Below, piece after piece: positions 33,555 to 42,060 of a stretch of 54,618 nt of DNA. Every line of letters begins with the position of its first letter. Position 1 is the stretch's first letter. Below the pieces are notes generated by a model. The model was given only the letters and a program-made list of their open reading frames with translations. It made no database searches and had not been told where the DNA came from. Position numbers and translations under genes: made by a program. Where the stretch lies: positions 1 through 54,618 of the forward strand of contig JANSXW010000028.1 of NCBI GenBank assembly GCA_024742755.1. The letters run 5' to 3'. The stretch is from a bacterium (GTDB lineage Bacteria; Bacteroidota; Bacteroidia; Chitinophagales; Saprospiraceae).

Positions 33555-36500
33555 TTAACGCCCGCCCCCGCCACTGTTATTCCGCTTCTTGAAAGGGTTG
33601 AATTTATCCAGGTTGTCTTTGATCTTGTCGGTCGCATCGCCGCCGACTTTATCCAAAACGTCGTCAACCTTTTTCTGGGTAGTAGAGTCGAGTTGCTCGC
33701 CGAGTTTGTCCTTTAGGGTCTCCTTTGCCTGATCCTTCAGGTCTTCGGCAGCTTTTTCTGCTTCTTGTTTAGCCAGGTTTCGCAAAGAATCGGCTGCTTT
33801 TTTTGCGGCTGCTTCAGCTGCTTTTTTGCCTTCTTCCACCTGCTGATTGACCTGGTCGCGGACCTGTTCCCTGGCCTGATCGACCAGCCCCTGATCTTCC
33901 CCTGAGGACCCATCCAAACCAAGCAGCTTAATGCCGATTTTGGGGTCTTCAATAGCCCCTTTCAGATCGATGCCAACATTGATGAATTCGCTTTGTCCGA
34001 TATTCAGCCCCAGTTTGGAGGCTTGGGATTCCAGTAGTTTCAGGCCACTGTTGGCGGCTGCGCCGAGGGCGTTTTTGGACAACTTGTCGCGGGGGATTTG
34101 TGCTTTGATGTCGAGGTTCATCAGGTCGGTAATGCTGTAGGTGCCGCCGATTTTCATGTCAATGCCGGCAATTTTGGCATCGTAGGTTTTCAGTTCTAAT
34201 GTGCCATTATTGACTTCAAACCAGTTTTTGGTGTTTTTTATGCTGATATTTTCTTTCAATTCCTCCACTTGCAGTTTGTTGCCGATAGACTGCAGCGGCT
34301 TGAACTGCTGGAGGACAGCATCGATCGTTTGCAAAAAGCCCTCCGCATTAAGGGTGCTTAGCTTGGGGTAGAGGTCCTGCCCGAGTTTGCCGTCCAGGAT
34401 CAGGGTGCTGTTGAAACGCCCCTTGATGTATTTGCCTATGGGCGCCAGTTTTTCAAAGGTATTAAAGGTGCTGAAGGCATCCTGGAATTGCAGCCCGCTC
34501 AGGTCATACTTAAAGCTGAACCCAGGCTCTTCCGGGTTAGTGGTCTCATAACTGCCGCTCATGGCGAGTTCACCGCCCAGCCCGTTAGCGCGCACGTTGT
34601 CCAGTACAATGGCTTCATCAGCGATGACCAGGTGGCCTCTGACGTTTTTAAGGTTAATATTGGTGTAGGTCAGGTGGCCGATGTTCGCCATCATTTCCAT
34701 ATCAATATTTGGGGGCACGGGGATGACGCCGTAGCTTTCTTCAGCAGCCGTTTCGCTGGTTGCCGCTTCTGATTCCGGCATCAGTTCGTTGAGGTTGAGG
34801 CGGTTGGAATTCACCTGCAGGTCGCCGCCCAGTACGCCATCCTCAAAGAGGTAATCAAAAATACCGGTAATGACCCCTCTGCCCGTAAAGTCGCTCTCTC
34901 CAATTTGAGCACCAATATCGGTGACGCGCAGGGTATTGGGCCGGATGTCGCCCACTGCCAGCGCATTTTTTATGGTGTAGCTGTCGTAAACGATTTCCTT
35001 AGCCTGTGCATCCAGCTGGAAGTCGAAGCGGTCAAACACTTCTCCGGAGGTTGCTGAGGAAGTGGTGTCCGGCATGCCAGTTGTTGCCGTTTCCTCGCCT
35101 TCGGGCATCCACTCGCCGATGTCAAAATAATCAGAGCGGACTTTAAGCTGCCCGGTCATGGTCTTCTCCGGAGAAAAGTAGGCCAGAAGGTTGTCAATAC
35201 GGCCGGAAGCCTGCAGATCGCTTTTGCCCAACTGAGCCTTGAAGCTGCGCAAGTCAACAAACTGAGGAGAAAAGCCCATCGCTGCATCTTGTATCTGAAC
35301 CTTGGGCAGGCCAGCAGCGGCATAAGTGAGCCCCTGAACCCGAAGGTCGCCATTCATATTGACTTGTTCGTAATCCTCCCGCTCAATGACGGAAAGGCGG
35401 GTGTCGATATTAAGGTCGGCGATGATTAGCCCCGCCATTTCTTCTATGCCTTCCACTGGAAAGGCCTGGCTAAGTGCAGCCAGGTCGATTCGGCCATTGG
35501 CGGAAGCCTGAAGGTCAGGGTCGCTGATGGGCGTACGCAGCCGGAAGCTGGCTTCAAAAGGATTGTCGCCAAGGGTCATGGAAAACCTGGGCACATCTAC
35601 CACCAGGTCATTGAAATCGCTGCTGGGGCTATTGACATTAGCTCTGGTATTGATATTGTCGATGCTCAGGGGGAGGTCCGGATATTTCACCCGCCCGTCG
35701 CTCACGGAAGTGCTGATGGCGAAAGCGGGATAAGTTTCCGTTGTACCGTTGTAGGTGCCGGATACATTGCCCTCCAGAGTGAACTTGCCGGTTACATCCA
35801 CGTCCTCGTACCCTTCGATGTAGGCATTGGGGATGAGGGACAGGAGGTGCCGGAATTCGTTTTGCGGGCTGTTGAAAGCCAGTTCCATATTAATGTTGTC
35901 TCCATCAAGCTGCACAAAACCATCTGCGTTGAGTTGCAGGGCATTGACAGTAAGCTGATTGTCTTTCAGCGTGTATTTGCTGTTGGGGCTATCGATATTG
36001 AAGATGGCATCCAGCTCCGCTTTGGCGCTGTTGAGGTAAGTGATGCCGCTTTGTGCAACAGTCAGGCCGGCGATGTCGGTATGCGTATCGAGATCATAAA
36101 CATCAATGGTGAAGTTGCCGGAGCCGGAGTGGTTGAGCCCTTTGATTTCAAGGTAAGTGTCCAGGCTGTGGTCATCGTAGAGCAGGCTGCCGTTGGCGAT
36201 ACTGTAGGAAGCGAGCTGAATGACCAGGTTGCTGTAGTCGCCGGATGCGGAGGTGGTATCGGCAGGCGCATCGGAAGGCAGGGTGATATCGTAGTTGGCC
36301 ATCCCGTTTTTGAGCACGATAATATTAAGTTCGGGCTGTTCGAGGTGGATAGACTTTAGCGCTACCGGCTCGCTGGACCGGATGACGGACATGAGGTCGA
36401 GGGTAAGAGCCGCGTAGGCGCCTTTAGCCAGGGGGACGCCTTCAAAAGCGTCTTTCCCGATCACAGAGAAAGAGTCGATCCGCAAGCTGAAATCAGGAAA

Positions 36501-36683
36501 GCTGCGCAGCAGGGAAAGGCTAACGTCCGAGAAGCCGACCTCCGCGTTCACTGCTTTGTTGGCTTCCTCCCGGGCCATCGTTACCAGCTCGTCTTTGAAA
36601 AAGTAAGGAATGGCGATGGCGGCTCCCAGGAACAGGGCGATGAGGAGGAAGAAGGCGATCAGTAGGCGTTTGGCAATTTTCAT
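33555..36683 (-). CDS. AsmA-family protein with helical C-terminal extension
   Basis: 1,042 residues from the ATG at 36683; a TTG seven codons upstream is less likely. The N-terminal membrane helix (RLLIAFFLLIALFLGAAIAIPYFF) and the following EVGFSDVSLSLLRSFPDFSLRIDSFSVIG are typical of AsmA/TamB-like proteins, which form long beta-rich grooves thought to carry lipids between the inner and outer membrane. The middle 800 residues show many short strands with repeated phrases (LDLKAQIPRDKL-like, LNAEGFLQ). The last 150 residues are unusual: an Ala/Lys/Glu/Gln-rich helix (EEGKKAAEAAAKKAADSLR) with coiled-coil character, ending in a Gly-rich tail (NNSGGGGR). It stands alone on its strand. Confidence 0.88.
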   Translation of the reverse strand: MKIAKRLLIAFFLLIALFLGAAIAIPYFFKDELVTMAREEANKAVNAEVGFSDVSLSLLRSFPDFSLRIDSFSVIGKDAFEGVPLAKGAYAALTLDLMSVIRSSEPVALKSIHLEQPELNIIVLKNGMANYDITLPSDAPADTTSASGDYSNLVIQLASYSIANGSLLYDDHSLDTYLEIKGLNHSGSGNFTIDVYDLDTHTDIAGLTVAQSGITYLNSAKAELDAIFNIDSPNSKYTLKDNQLTVNALQLNADGFVQLDGDNINMELAFNSPQNEFRHLLSLIPNAYIEGYEDVDVTGKFTLEGNVSGTYNGTTETYPAFAISTSVSDGRVKYPDLPLSIDNINTRANVNSPSSDFNDLVVDVPRFSMTLGDNPFEASFRLRTPISDPDLQASANGRIDLAALSQAFPVEGIEEMAGLIIADLNIDTRLSVIEREDYEQVNMNGDLRVQGLTYAAAGLPKVQIQDAAMGFSPQFVDLRSFKAQLGKSDLQASGRIDNLLAYFSPEKTMTGQLKVRSDYFDIGEWMPEGEETATTGMPDTTSSATSGEVFDRFDFQLDAQAKEIVYDSYTIKNALAVGDIRPNTLRVTDIGAQIGESDFTGRGVITGIFDYLFEDGVLGGDLQVNSNRLNLNELMPESEAATSETAAEESYGVIPVPPNIDMEMMANIGHLTYTNINLKNVRGHLVIADEAIVLDNVRANGLGGELAMSGSYETTNPEEPGFSFKYDLSGLQFQDAFSTFNTFEKLAPIGKYIKGRFNSTLILDGKLGQDLYPKLSTLNAEGFLQTIDAVLQQFKPLQSIGNKLQVEELKENISIKNTKNWFEVNNGTLELKTYDAKIAGIDMKIGGTYSITDLMNLDIKAQIPRDKLSKNALGAAANSGLKLLESQASKLGLNIGQSEFINVGIDLKGAIEDPKIGIKLLGLDGSSGEDQGLVDQAREQVRDQVNQQVEEGKKAAEAAAKKAADSLRNLAKQEAEKAAEDLKDQAKETLKDKLGEQLDSTTQKKVDDVLDKVGGDATDKIKDNLDKFNPFKKRNNSGGGGR

Positions 36684-36854
36684 GTTCAGGCGTTTGCTTT
36701 TCAATACAACGCATGAGTTTTGGGAATGGTGCTGTGGGGATCAAAAAAAATAGGAGGGCGGCATAAAGCATTTACGGAATGGCGGTTCTTTAAACAAGTC
36801 CAAAGCACGAAAGCCACCAGGTATTGCGTTTGGGAATAAAATCAACCAGACACC

Positions 36855-37673
36855 ATGAATCGACTTTTGTTTGTTTTTTGCTGCTGCCTGATGTGGGGCA
36901 ACAGCCTGTCCGCCCAACCCGATAGCGTAACTTTTAAAGCCACCGACGCCGTAGCCTTTGGCGTGACTGATGCAGATTGGATCGACCGCCTGATGCCCGT
37001 AGTTTCGGGCGTGGCGATTGATCCTAACGATAACCTGGTACAACAGAGCGTGAAGCCCTACATGATGCCGGTGCGAAAAATCGGTGCCAAAGGCTCTGCC
37101 CTGAGTTACGCGCTGGCGACCTGCCTGGAGTTTTACGTCAACCTGGAAAATAACTACAAGGACAATCTGAGCCCGGATTATATTTCAGTCAATCTTGAGA
37201 ATTCCGGAAAACCGGTAAATCTGGAGGAGGCCTGCCGTTTCCTGGCGGGAGAAGGCACGGTGAGCGCCGCAATCATGCCCTATGATGCCCCCTCGGTGCC
37301 CAATGCGATCTATGCGGCCCAAAAATACCAGATCAACAACTACCTGCACCTGTTCCGGGAAACGACCAAGGGCCGGCAGCGGGTTTTTGAAACCAAAAAA
37401 GCACTGATGCGCGGCAATCCGGTGCTGATCGAGCTGCATGCCAGCCCCGAGCTCAAGCAAATGGTGCGGGTGCAAACCTGGAAAGCCCCCCGCAATCCGG
37501 ACACGGTTTACCCCCTGCTGGTAGTCGGCTACGATGAGGTGGAGCAGGTGTTTGAAGTCATGAGCAGCTATGGCAGCACCTGGGGAAAGAGCGGTTATTT
37601 GCAAATTCGCTACGATGACTTTGGGGAGTATGCAAAAAATGGGTATGTTTTGGTGCCAAAACCAACCTATTAA
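36855..37673 (+). CDS. Secreted papain-fold (C1-like) protein lacking catalytic residues
   Basis: 272 residues with a signal peptide (MNRLLFVFCCCLMWGNSLSAQ). The pattern follows bacterial C1 peptidases: PVRKIGAKGSALSYALATCLEF (residues 72-93) corresponds to the active-site helix segment PVRxQGxxGxCxAFA, DYISV and EEACRFLAGEG to the following region, ALMRGNPVLIEL to the beta-domain, YPLLVVGYDE to HAVLLVGYDD, and SSYGSTWGKSGYLQI to NSWGxxWGxxGYF. All three catalytic positions are changed: Cys to Ala82, His to Tyr219 and Asn to Ser237. It therefore should not be a peptidase and may bind a peptide or protein instead. The downstream oxidoreductase gene starts 9 nt after its stop. Confidence 0.72.
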   Translation: MNRLLFVFCCCLMWGNSLSAQPDSVTFKATDAVAFGVTDADWIDRLMPVVSGVAIDPNDNLVQQSVKPYMMPVRKIGAKGSALSYALATCLEFYVNLENNYKDNLSPDYISVNLENSGKPVNLEEACRFLAGEGTVSAAIMPYDAPSVPNAIYAAQKYQINNYLHLFRETTKGRQRVFETKKALMRGNPVLIELHASPELKQMVRVQTWKAPRNPDTVYPLLVVGYDEVEQVFEVMSSYGSTWGKSGYLQIRYDDFGEYAKNGYVLVPKPTY

Positions 37674-37682
37674 AATTTGAAC

Positions 37683-38645
37683 ATGAAAGCCATCATATTG
37701 GAAGAAAAAGGGCAGCCTATCGTTTACCGCGATTTTGAGGCTCCTGTACCTGCTGCCGGAGAGGTGGTGGTCCATCTGAAAGCCGCAGCGCTCAACCACC
37801 GGGACGTGTGGATCACAAAGGGCATGTACCCGGGCATTAAAACACCTGGCATACTGGGCTCTGATGGTGCCGGAGTAGCAGGAAACCGGGAAGTAATCAT
37901 CAATCCAAATATAGGCTGGGGTGACAAGCAGGCGCACCAAAAGCCCGACTATACCATCCTGGGAATGCCTTCCTTTGGCACAATGGCCGAACAAATCAGT
38001 GTGCCCGCGGATCGGCTGGTAGACAAGCCTGCCCACCTGAGCTGGGCGGAGGCGGCTGCGCTGCCCCTCGGCGGGCTTACCGCTTACCGGGCGGTATTCA
38101 CAAAAGGCAAGTGCAAGCCCGGGGATAAAGTCCTGATTTCCGGCATCGGTGGGGGCGTCGCCCTTTTTGCTTTTCAGTTTGCTTTAGCAGCCGGGGCAGA
38201 AGTTTTTGTAACCTCCGGCAGCCCCGATAAATTGTCACGGGCCAGGGAGATGGGCGCCAAAGGCGGCGCTAATTACAAAGAAGAAGACTGGCATAAAGCC
38301 CTGGGCAAGGCATCCGGTGGTTTTGACCTTATCATCGACAGCGCCGGAGGGCCCGGTTTTGCAAGTTTTCCCAAGATTTGCAATTTCGGAGCCCGCATCG
38401 TGACGTACGGGGGCACACAAGGCAAGGTGCCTGACTTTTCCCCACAGCTCATATTCTGGAAGCAAATTGCCATTCTGGGCACTTCGATGGGCAGCGATCA
38501 GGAGTTCCAGGATATGGTTGCTTTCGTCAGCAAGCACAAAATAAAGCCGGTAGTTGATCAGGTGTTCCCCATAGCGGAAGCCGCTATGGCCTTCGAACGG
38601 ATGGACGAGGGAAAGCAGTTTGGAAAGATCGTCCTTGAAATATGA
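37683..38645 (+). CDS. Zinc-free medium-chain dehydrogenase/reductase (quinone oxidoreductase-like)
   Basis: 320 residues from the ATG at 37683; a TTG two codons upstream is also in frame. The N-terminal GroES-like domain (VVVHLKAAALNHRDVWITKGMYP, residues 27-49) and the nucleotide-binding domain (KVLISGIGGGVALFAFQFA) with SGSPDKLSRAREMGA define the MDR superfamily. The Cys/His ligands of catalytic zinc and the four-Cys structural site are missing, as in quinone oxidoreductases and enoyl reductases. It probably reduces an alpha,beta-unsaturated carbonyl or quinone with NADPH; the substrate is unknown. Its stop overlaps the start of the phosphoesterase gene by 4 nt (ATGA), so the two are translationally coupled. 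Confidence 0.9.
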   Translation: MKAIILEEKGQPIVYRDFEAPVPAAGEVVVHLKAAALNHRDVWITKGMYPGIKTPGILGSDGAGVAGNREVIINPNIGWGDKQAHQKPDYTILGMPSFGTMAEQISVPADRLVDKPAHLSWAEAAALPLGGLTAYRAVFTKGKCKPGDKVLISGIGGGVALFAFQFALAAGAEVFVTSGSPDKLSRAREMGAKGGANYKEEDWHKALGKASGGFDLIIDSAGGPGFASFPKICNFGARIVTYGGTQGKVPDFSPQLIFWKQIAILGTSMGSDQEFQDMVAFVSKHKIKPVVDQVFPIAEAAMAFERMDEGKQFGKIVLEI

Positions 38646-39154
38646 AGCGCATCGGACTGATTTCGGACACGCACAGCCACCTGGAGGAAAGTGTATTCAA
38701 ATACTTTGAGCCCTGCGATGAAATCTGGCACGCCGGAGATATTGGTGATGCAAGCGTGGCTGATCAGCTACAGGCATTCCGGCCGCTGAGGGCAGTATAT
38801 GGCAATATTGACGACGGGGCCCTGCGCCGGCGCTTCCCGGAAGACCTCAGGTTTTCGGTGGAAGGCGTAGATGTTTTCATGACCCATATTGGAGGCTATC
38901 CCGGGCGCTACAACCGGCGGGTCCGCGCCATCCTGCAGGCAGCGCCGCCTGACCTTTACATTTGCGGGCACTCTCATATTCTGAAGGTGATGCCAGACAA
39001 GAAGCTGGGGTTTTTGCACGTCAATCCCGGGGCAGCGGGCAACCATGGTTTCCACAAGGTCAAAACCATAGTGAGGTTTACCGTTGACCAGGGTAACATC
39101 AAGGATTTCGAGGTGATTGAATTGGGGCTGAGAGGTGCGCTGCCAAAGGCTTGA
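38642..39154 (+). CDS. YfcE/MJ0936-like metallophosphoesterase
   Basis: 170 residues. The calcineurin-like metal-binding pattern is complete: LISDTHSH (Asp, His), WHAGDIGD (Asp), VYGNIDD (Asn), MTHIGGYPG (His) and CGHSHILKV (His, His), followed by VNPGAAG. Members of this family are manganese-dependent phosphodiesterases on artificial substrates; the natural substrate is not known. It is translationally coupled to the preceding oxidoreductase. Confidence 0.93.
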   Translation: MKRIGLISDTHSHLEESVFKYFEPCDEIWHAGDIGDASVADQLQAFRPLRAVYGNIDDGALRRRFPEDLRFSVEGVDVFMTHIGGYPGRYNRRVRAILQAAPPDLYICGHSHILKVMPDKKLGFLHVNPGAAGNHGFHKVKTIVRFTVDQGNIKDFEVIELGLRGALPKA

Positions 39155-39277
39155 AAACTAGTGCGACTGACCGAATTATTTGATAGTATTTTCACGCTTA
39201 AGCCTTCTGTAGTGCCTGGTCTTCAACTGTCAAATATTTACGGCTCAATCCACTGAGGAAGTATTGGAGTTCCGAGC

Positions 39278-39316
39278 AAAAAAATAGGTCCGAAAGCGCA
39301 GTGCGTCCGGACCTAT
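39278..39316 (-). terminator. Intrinsic terminator of the secreted protein gene at 39.4-40.0 kb
   Basis: On the minus strand a perfect 9-bp stem ATAGGTCCG/CGGACCTAT (39308-39316 with 39284-39292), loop 15 nt, is followed by seven T residues. It begins 40 nt after the stop codon. Confidence 0.85.
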
Positions 39317-39355
39317 ATTGGCTTAGCTAACTAGTTTTATTAGCCCAAGGCTTAG

Positions 39356-39970
39356 TTATCGTACATCGAAATCCCTGGTGTACACATTGGCTTCTGTTTC
39401 AACCTGAATGGTATAGCGGCCCCATGGGAGGGTCTTCAGATCGTACCGCTTTTCCACCAATAATACGTTGTCCAGGCGTTCTCTGTAGACGGTAGAACCA
39501 TTATTGTTGAAAATGGTCACCACCACATCGTCGAGTTTGCCGGCAAAGTAAGATACGTCCACGTATTGGTTGCCGTGCACCTTAAATATGGGAGCGTAGA
39601 ACTTTCTAACCTTATTGGGGTCTGCCTCCACGCCATACTTAGTCAGTGTAATGGGCTGCACGATCTCCTGCATGGAAGTTTTCACGCTCACGTAGTATAT
39701 GCCTGTTTCTAGGTTATCGAGATTGAAGACTTTTGCGAAAGTCTTTTTGGCAGCTGCTTCCTCTGAAACGAGCAGTGCGCCCGTTGCGCCATCGCGCAGG
39801 CTTATTTCCGCACCTTCTTTAAGGTTGGTAATGGTGAGTGCAAATTTCTTTTCAGAAGGGATGGCAGAAACCTTTATAAAAGGCATATAGTCGGTGGCAA
39901 GCGCAGCCGTGGCAGCGCTCATCATAAAGATCATTGCCATCGTAAGGGTTGCTAACTTTTTCATAGTCAT
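39356..39970 (-). CDS. Secreted protein of unknown function
   Basis: 204 residues from the ATG at 39970 (MTMKKLATLTMAMIFMMSA); the ATG two codons later is equally possible, and a GTG nine codons upstream is less likely. A clear signal peptide ends near ATAALA. The mature part is beta-rich with two similar halves: LTITNLKEGAEISLRD, NLETGIYYVSVKT and, later, VVVTIFNNNGSTVYRE, LPWGRYTIQVETEANVY. This pattern (interaction with a closing YxVxV strand) resembles the T9SS-sorting-domain-like or Fn3-like folds common in Bacteroidota, so a two-domain beta-sandwich is likely. No catalytic motif is seen. A strong terminator follows, so it is transcribed alone. Base composition is near the local average while the upstream 1 kb is AT-rich. 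Confidence 0.75.
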   Translation of the reverse strand: MTMKKLATLTMAMIFMMSAATAALATDYMPFIKVSAIPSEKKFALTITNLKEGAEISLRDGATGALLVSEEAAAKKTFAKVFNLDNLETGIYYVSVKTSMQEIVQPITLTKYGVEADPNKVRKFYAPIFKVHGNQYVDVSYFAGKLDDVVVTIFNNNGSTVYRERLDNVLLVEKRYDLKTLPWGRYTIQVETEANVYTRDFDVR

Positions 39971-39997
39971 TGTTGGTCTTGAGTGATTGAATAGCAC

Positions 39998-40739
39998 ATT
40001 TTCAAATACAGTTACAAATGTAGAGGGTATCGGCAGGGGATTCCACTATTAGATTGACGAAGAATGATACTATTTTAACGCCTAAAAAGACAGTAATAAT
40101 TTGTGTAAAATACACAATGTTTGAGTTCTTGAAACTATGTTGGGCGAAGTTTAGGGGCGCCCGTATTTTGTTACCCTTGCTTAGTGTATAATTTACAATA
40201 ATTCGGATTTTGAGTTTAGTGAATGTTGCTGATCGGGGAGCAGCGGTATCAGGAAAGGTTGGTTAAAGGCTGTTTTTCTTGTAACACTTTCCTCAAGCTA
40301 CCATTAACCAGATGAGGCTTAAAACAACTCAGGCTTACGCTAGATAAAGGCTTCTTATATAGGATAAATCAATGTGAAGGGCCTTGACAGACACAATTCT
40401 TTCTGCCAAAAAAACGTTAAACAAACAAATCTCAGCGATTGAAACAAAAGTTTTAGCCGACTGTTTTAAAGGAGCGTGTTTATTGAAAATAAAAGGCGAA
40501 AGACTATTTTGATGTCACACTTTCACCACTTATGGTCAGCAATGTTTGATTTTGAAGGATAGCTTTAGTGAGATTTTATTTTTGGCATTACTTTTGTTTC
40601 TCGTATTATTAGGTTTAAAAAATACCTAAACAAAAAATCAAATAGTGCAAATGAAGTCAAAAATAATACTTTTATTTCACTTTAATTTCATAGAAAAAGT
40701 TATCTTAGTGGTCAAAACAAATCGTTTAAGTTTTTGACT
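39998..40739. other. AT-rich non-coding stretch
   Basis: About 740 bp without a credible gene on either strand and clearly richer in A/T than the flanks. It holds two exact -7 motifs on the plus strand (40577-40584, 40589-40596) and a short inverted repeat at 40610-40630 (TTAGGT/ACCTAA). Otherwise nothing recognisable was seen. Confidence 0.6.
40551..40596 (+). promoter_or_regulatory. Promoter candidates upstream of the structured region and NUMOD4-like gene
   Basis: TATTTTTG (40577-40584) and TACTTTTG (40589-40596) both match TAnnTTTG exactly. TTTG at 40551-40554 lies 22 nt before the first, an acceptable -33 spacing. Transcription would run through the hairpin region at 40740-40890 into the gene at 40995. 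Confidence 0.45.
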
Positions 40740-40890
40740 TGCGCGACGATAATCTACCCCATACAACCGCTTAAACTGAAGTCCTGATGTTCAGGCAACC
40801 CTGAAAACACCATCTGCCTAAGCTTAATAAATTAGCTTAACCTCCACTTGCTGCCTCTTCTGAAGGCACTTTTCGGAGGGCTTTTAAAAG
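40740..40890 (+). ncRNA. Candidate structured RNA or 5' leader with three hairpins
   Basis: Three consecutive stems can be drawn. H1: TTCAGG/CCTGAA (40790-40795, 40800-40805) closed by a CAAC loop, extended by GATG/CATC across a 5-nt bulge. H2: TAAGCT/AGCTTA (40819-40824, 40834-40839). H3: CCTCC/GGAGG (40841-40845, 40875-40879) enclosing TGCCT/AGGCA (40852-40856, 40864-40868), then GGGCTTTT. No known riboswitch or RNA family was recognised. It may be a leader controlling the NUMOD4-like gene about 100 nt downstream or a separate small RNA. Support is structural only. Confidence 0.35.
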
Positions 40891-40994
40891 CAAAATGTTT
40901 TAAATTAAATTAGAATTTCCCTCCCTGAGAAACCATATTGCTGGTATTTAGCAAAAAAAGGGGAATAAAGATAATATCAACTGAGTGTTACATT

Positions 40995-41645
40995 ATGCAA
41001 AAATCAAATTCATCCACCTCTGAAGCCACACTTCAAAAAGGTGACGATGTTCCTAAGGTCAAATCCTTTTGGAACGAAAAATGGGCACCCGTAGAATTCG
41101 GGCGCGAAACCAAAACATGCGACTACCAAATTTCCAGTTTTGGCCGTATTAAGAGTGTTGAAAAAACGACCGGAAGGGAAAGGCTCCTCAAAGGAGCCAA
41201 AGCCCGTGGCGGATTAGTCATGCTCAACCAAAAGCTTAAAGACGGCAGCACAGGCATTGTCTATGTGCATCGGTTTGTTGCAGAAAATTTTGTGGATCGG
41301 GAATCGGACGAGCAGGAGTACATCCTGCATCAGGATTACGACAAAAGCAATAACAACTGGACAAACCTTGTTTGGGCTACTGAAGAAGAGTGGAAAGCTT
41401 ATCAGAAAAAAAACCCAAATCACAAAGGCAGGCCAGCCCGGACCAAAAACTATAAACTTACTGAAACACAGGTCCGAATGATGAAGAAATTGCTGAAAAG
41501 AGGCAAAACTAAGCGAAAAATTATCGCTAAACAGTTCGGTGTTTCAGAAAATTGTGCTTACAAGATAGAAAAGGGAATCCGCTGGGGTCATATCGAAGTC
41601 GATGACGACGATGATGATGATATGCCAATGGAAGAGCAGTCCTGA
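40995..41645 (+). CDS. NUMOD4/HNH-like protein with C-terminal helix-turn-helix
   Basis: 216 residues from the ATG at 40995; the frame extends 19 codons to a TTG. Residues about 28-70 match NUMOD4 (WAPVEFGRETKTCDYQISSFG, then RIKSV and RLLKG). Residues 90-130 match the HNH region that follows NUMOD4 in homing-endonuclease-like proteins (YVHRFVAENFV, then LHQDYDKSNNNWTNLVWAT). The usual N-H or D-H pair reads Leu111-His112, so a metal ligand appears lost. Residues about 154-200 are a resolvase-type HTH (LTETQVRMMKKLLKRG, IIAKQFGVSENCAYKI). The tail has seven consecutive Asp. The protein surely looks DNA-binding; a nuclease role is doubtful and a regulator is as likely. It stands alone between AT-rich flanks with a strong terminator. 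Confidence 0.78.
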   Translation: MQKSNSSTSEATLQKGDDVPKVKSFWNEKWAPVEFGRETKTCDYQISSFGRIKSVEKTTGRERLLKGAKARGGLVMLNQKLKDGSTGIVYVHRFVAENFVDRESDEQEYILHQDYDKSNNNWTNLVWATEEEWKAYQKKNPNHKGRPARTKNYKLTETQVRMMKKLLKRGKTKRKIIAKQFGVSENCAYKIEKGIRWGHIEVDDDDDDDMPMEEQS

Positions 41646-42060
41646 GCAGGCACAATTTAACATGATAAATATTTAATTTTCTATTGCTGTTTTGCTTTAG
41701 AGAAGACAAGCTATGTCTATATTTAAATAAATAATATAGGCATAGCTTTTATTTTTTTATAATTTATCAGCTAAAAGTCTAGTTTTTCCAAGGAATTACT
41801 GAAATTTAAATTTTAAAAATACTTATGTATAATTGTATGGTTTGCAATAGGATTAACCTCCAAACATAGTCTAAGTATGGGCCCGGCAAATTGCCACCTT
41901 AGAATATCACCCAGCTGAGATTCCGGCCCAATCGCCCAAAGTGCGATCACCTGTTTGCAACAAGAAAAGTCAAGGCTAAATATTTGACCGGGGATTAATC
42001 ATTGTTTCCTTATTTTGTTTCCTTTACCTTATAATTGTATACTTCATCTAAGCAAAGAAA
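41646..42060. other. AT-rich intergenic stretch before ppa
   Basis: 415 bp without a gene. The first part holds the terminator of the NUMOD4-like gene. The second part (41880-42000) is less AT-rich and contains GGGCCCGG near 41880 with CCGGCCC about 45 nt later, a bulged inverted repeat of unclear meaning. No exact -7 motif was found for ppa; ATTTTGTTTCC and TATACTTC are weak candidates. Confidence 0.5.
41708..41760 (+). terminator. Strong intrinsic terminator of the NUMOD4-like gene
   Basis: A 16-bp stem (41708-41723 with 41733-41748; one G-T pair, no mismatches) beginning AAGCTATG and ending CATAGCTT encloses a 9-nt loop and is followed by TTTATTTTTTTAT. It lies 63 nt after the stop codon. 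Confidence 0.92.

Noticed and set aside
39998-42060. Searched the AT-rich island for tRNA genes, attachment sites or inverted-repeat ends of a mobile element
   Set aside because: No cloverleaf, T-loop consensus, integrase or transposase was seen, so a mobile element is not reported.
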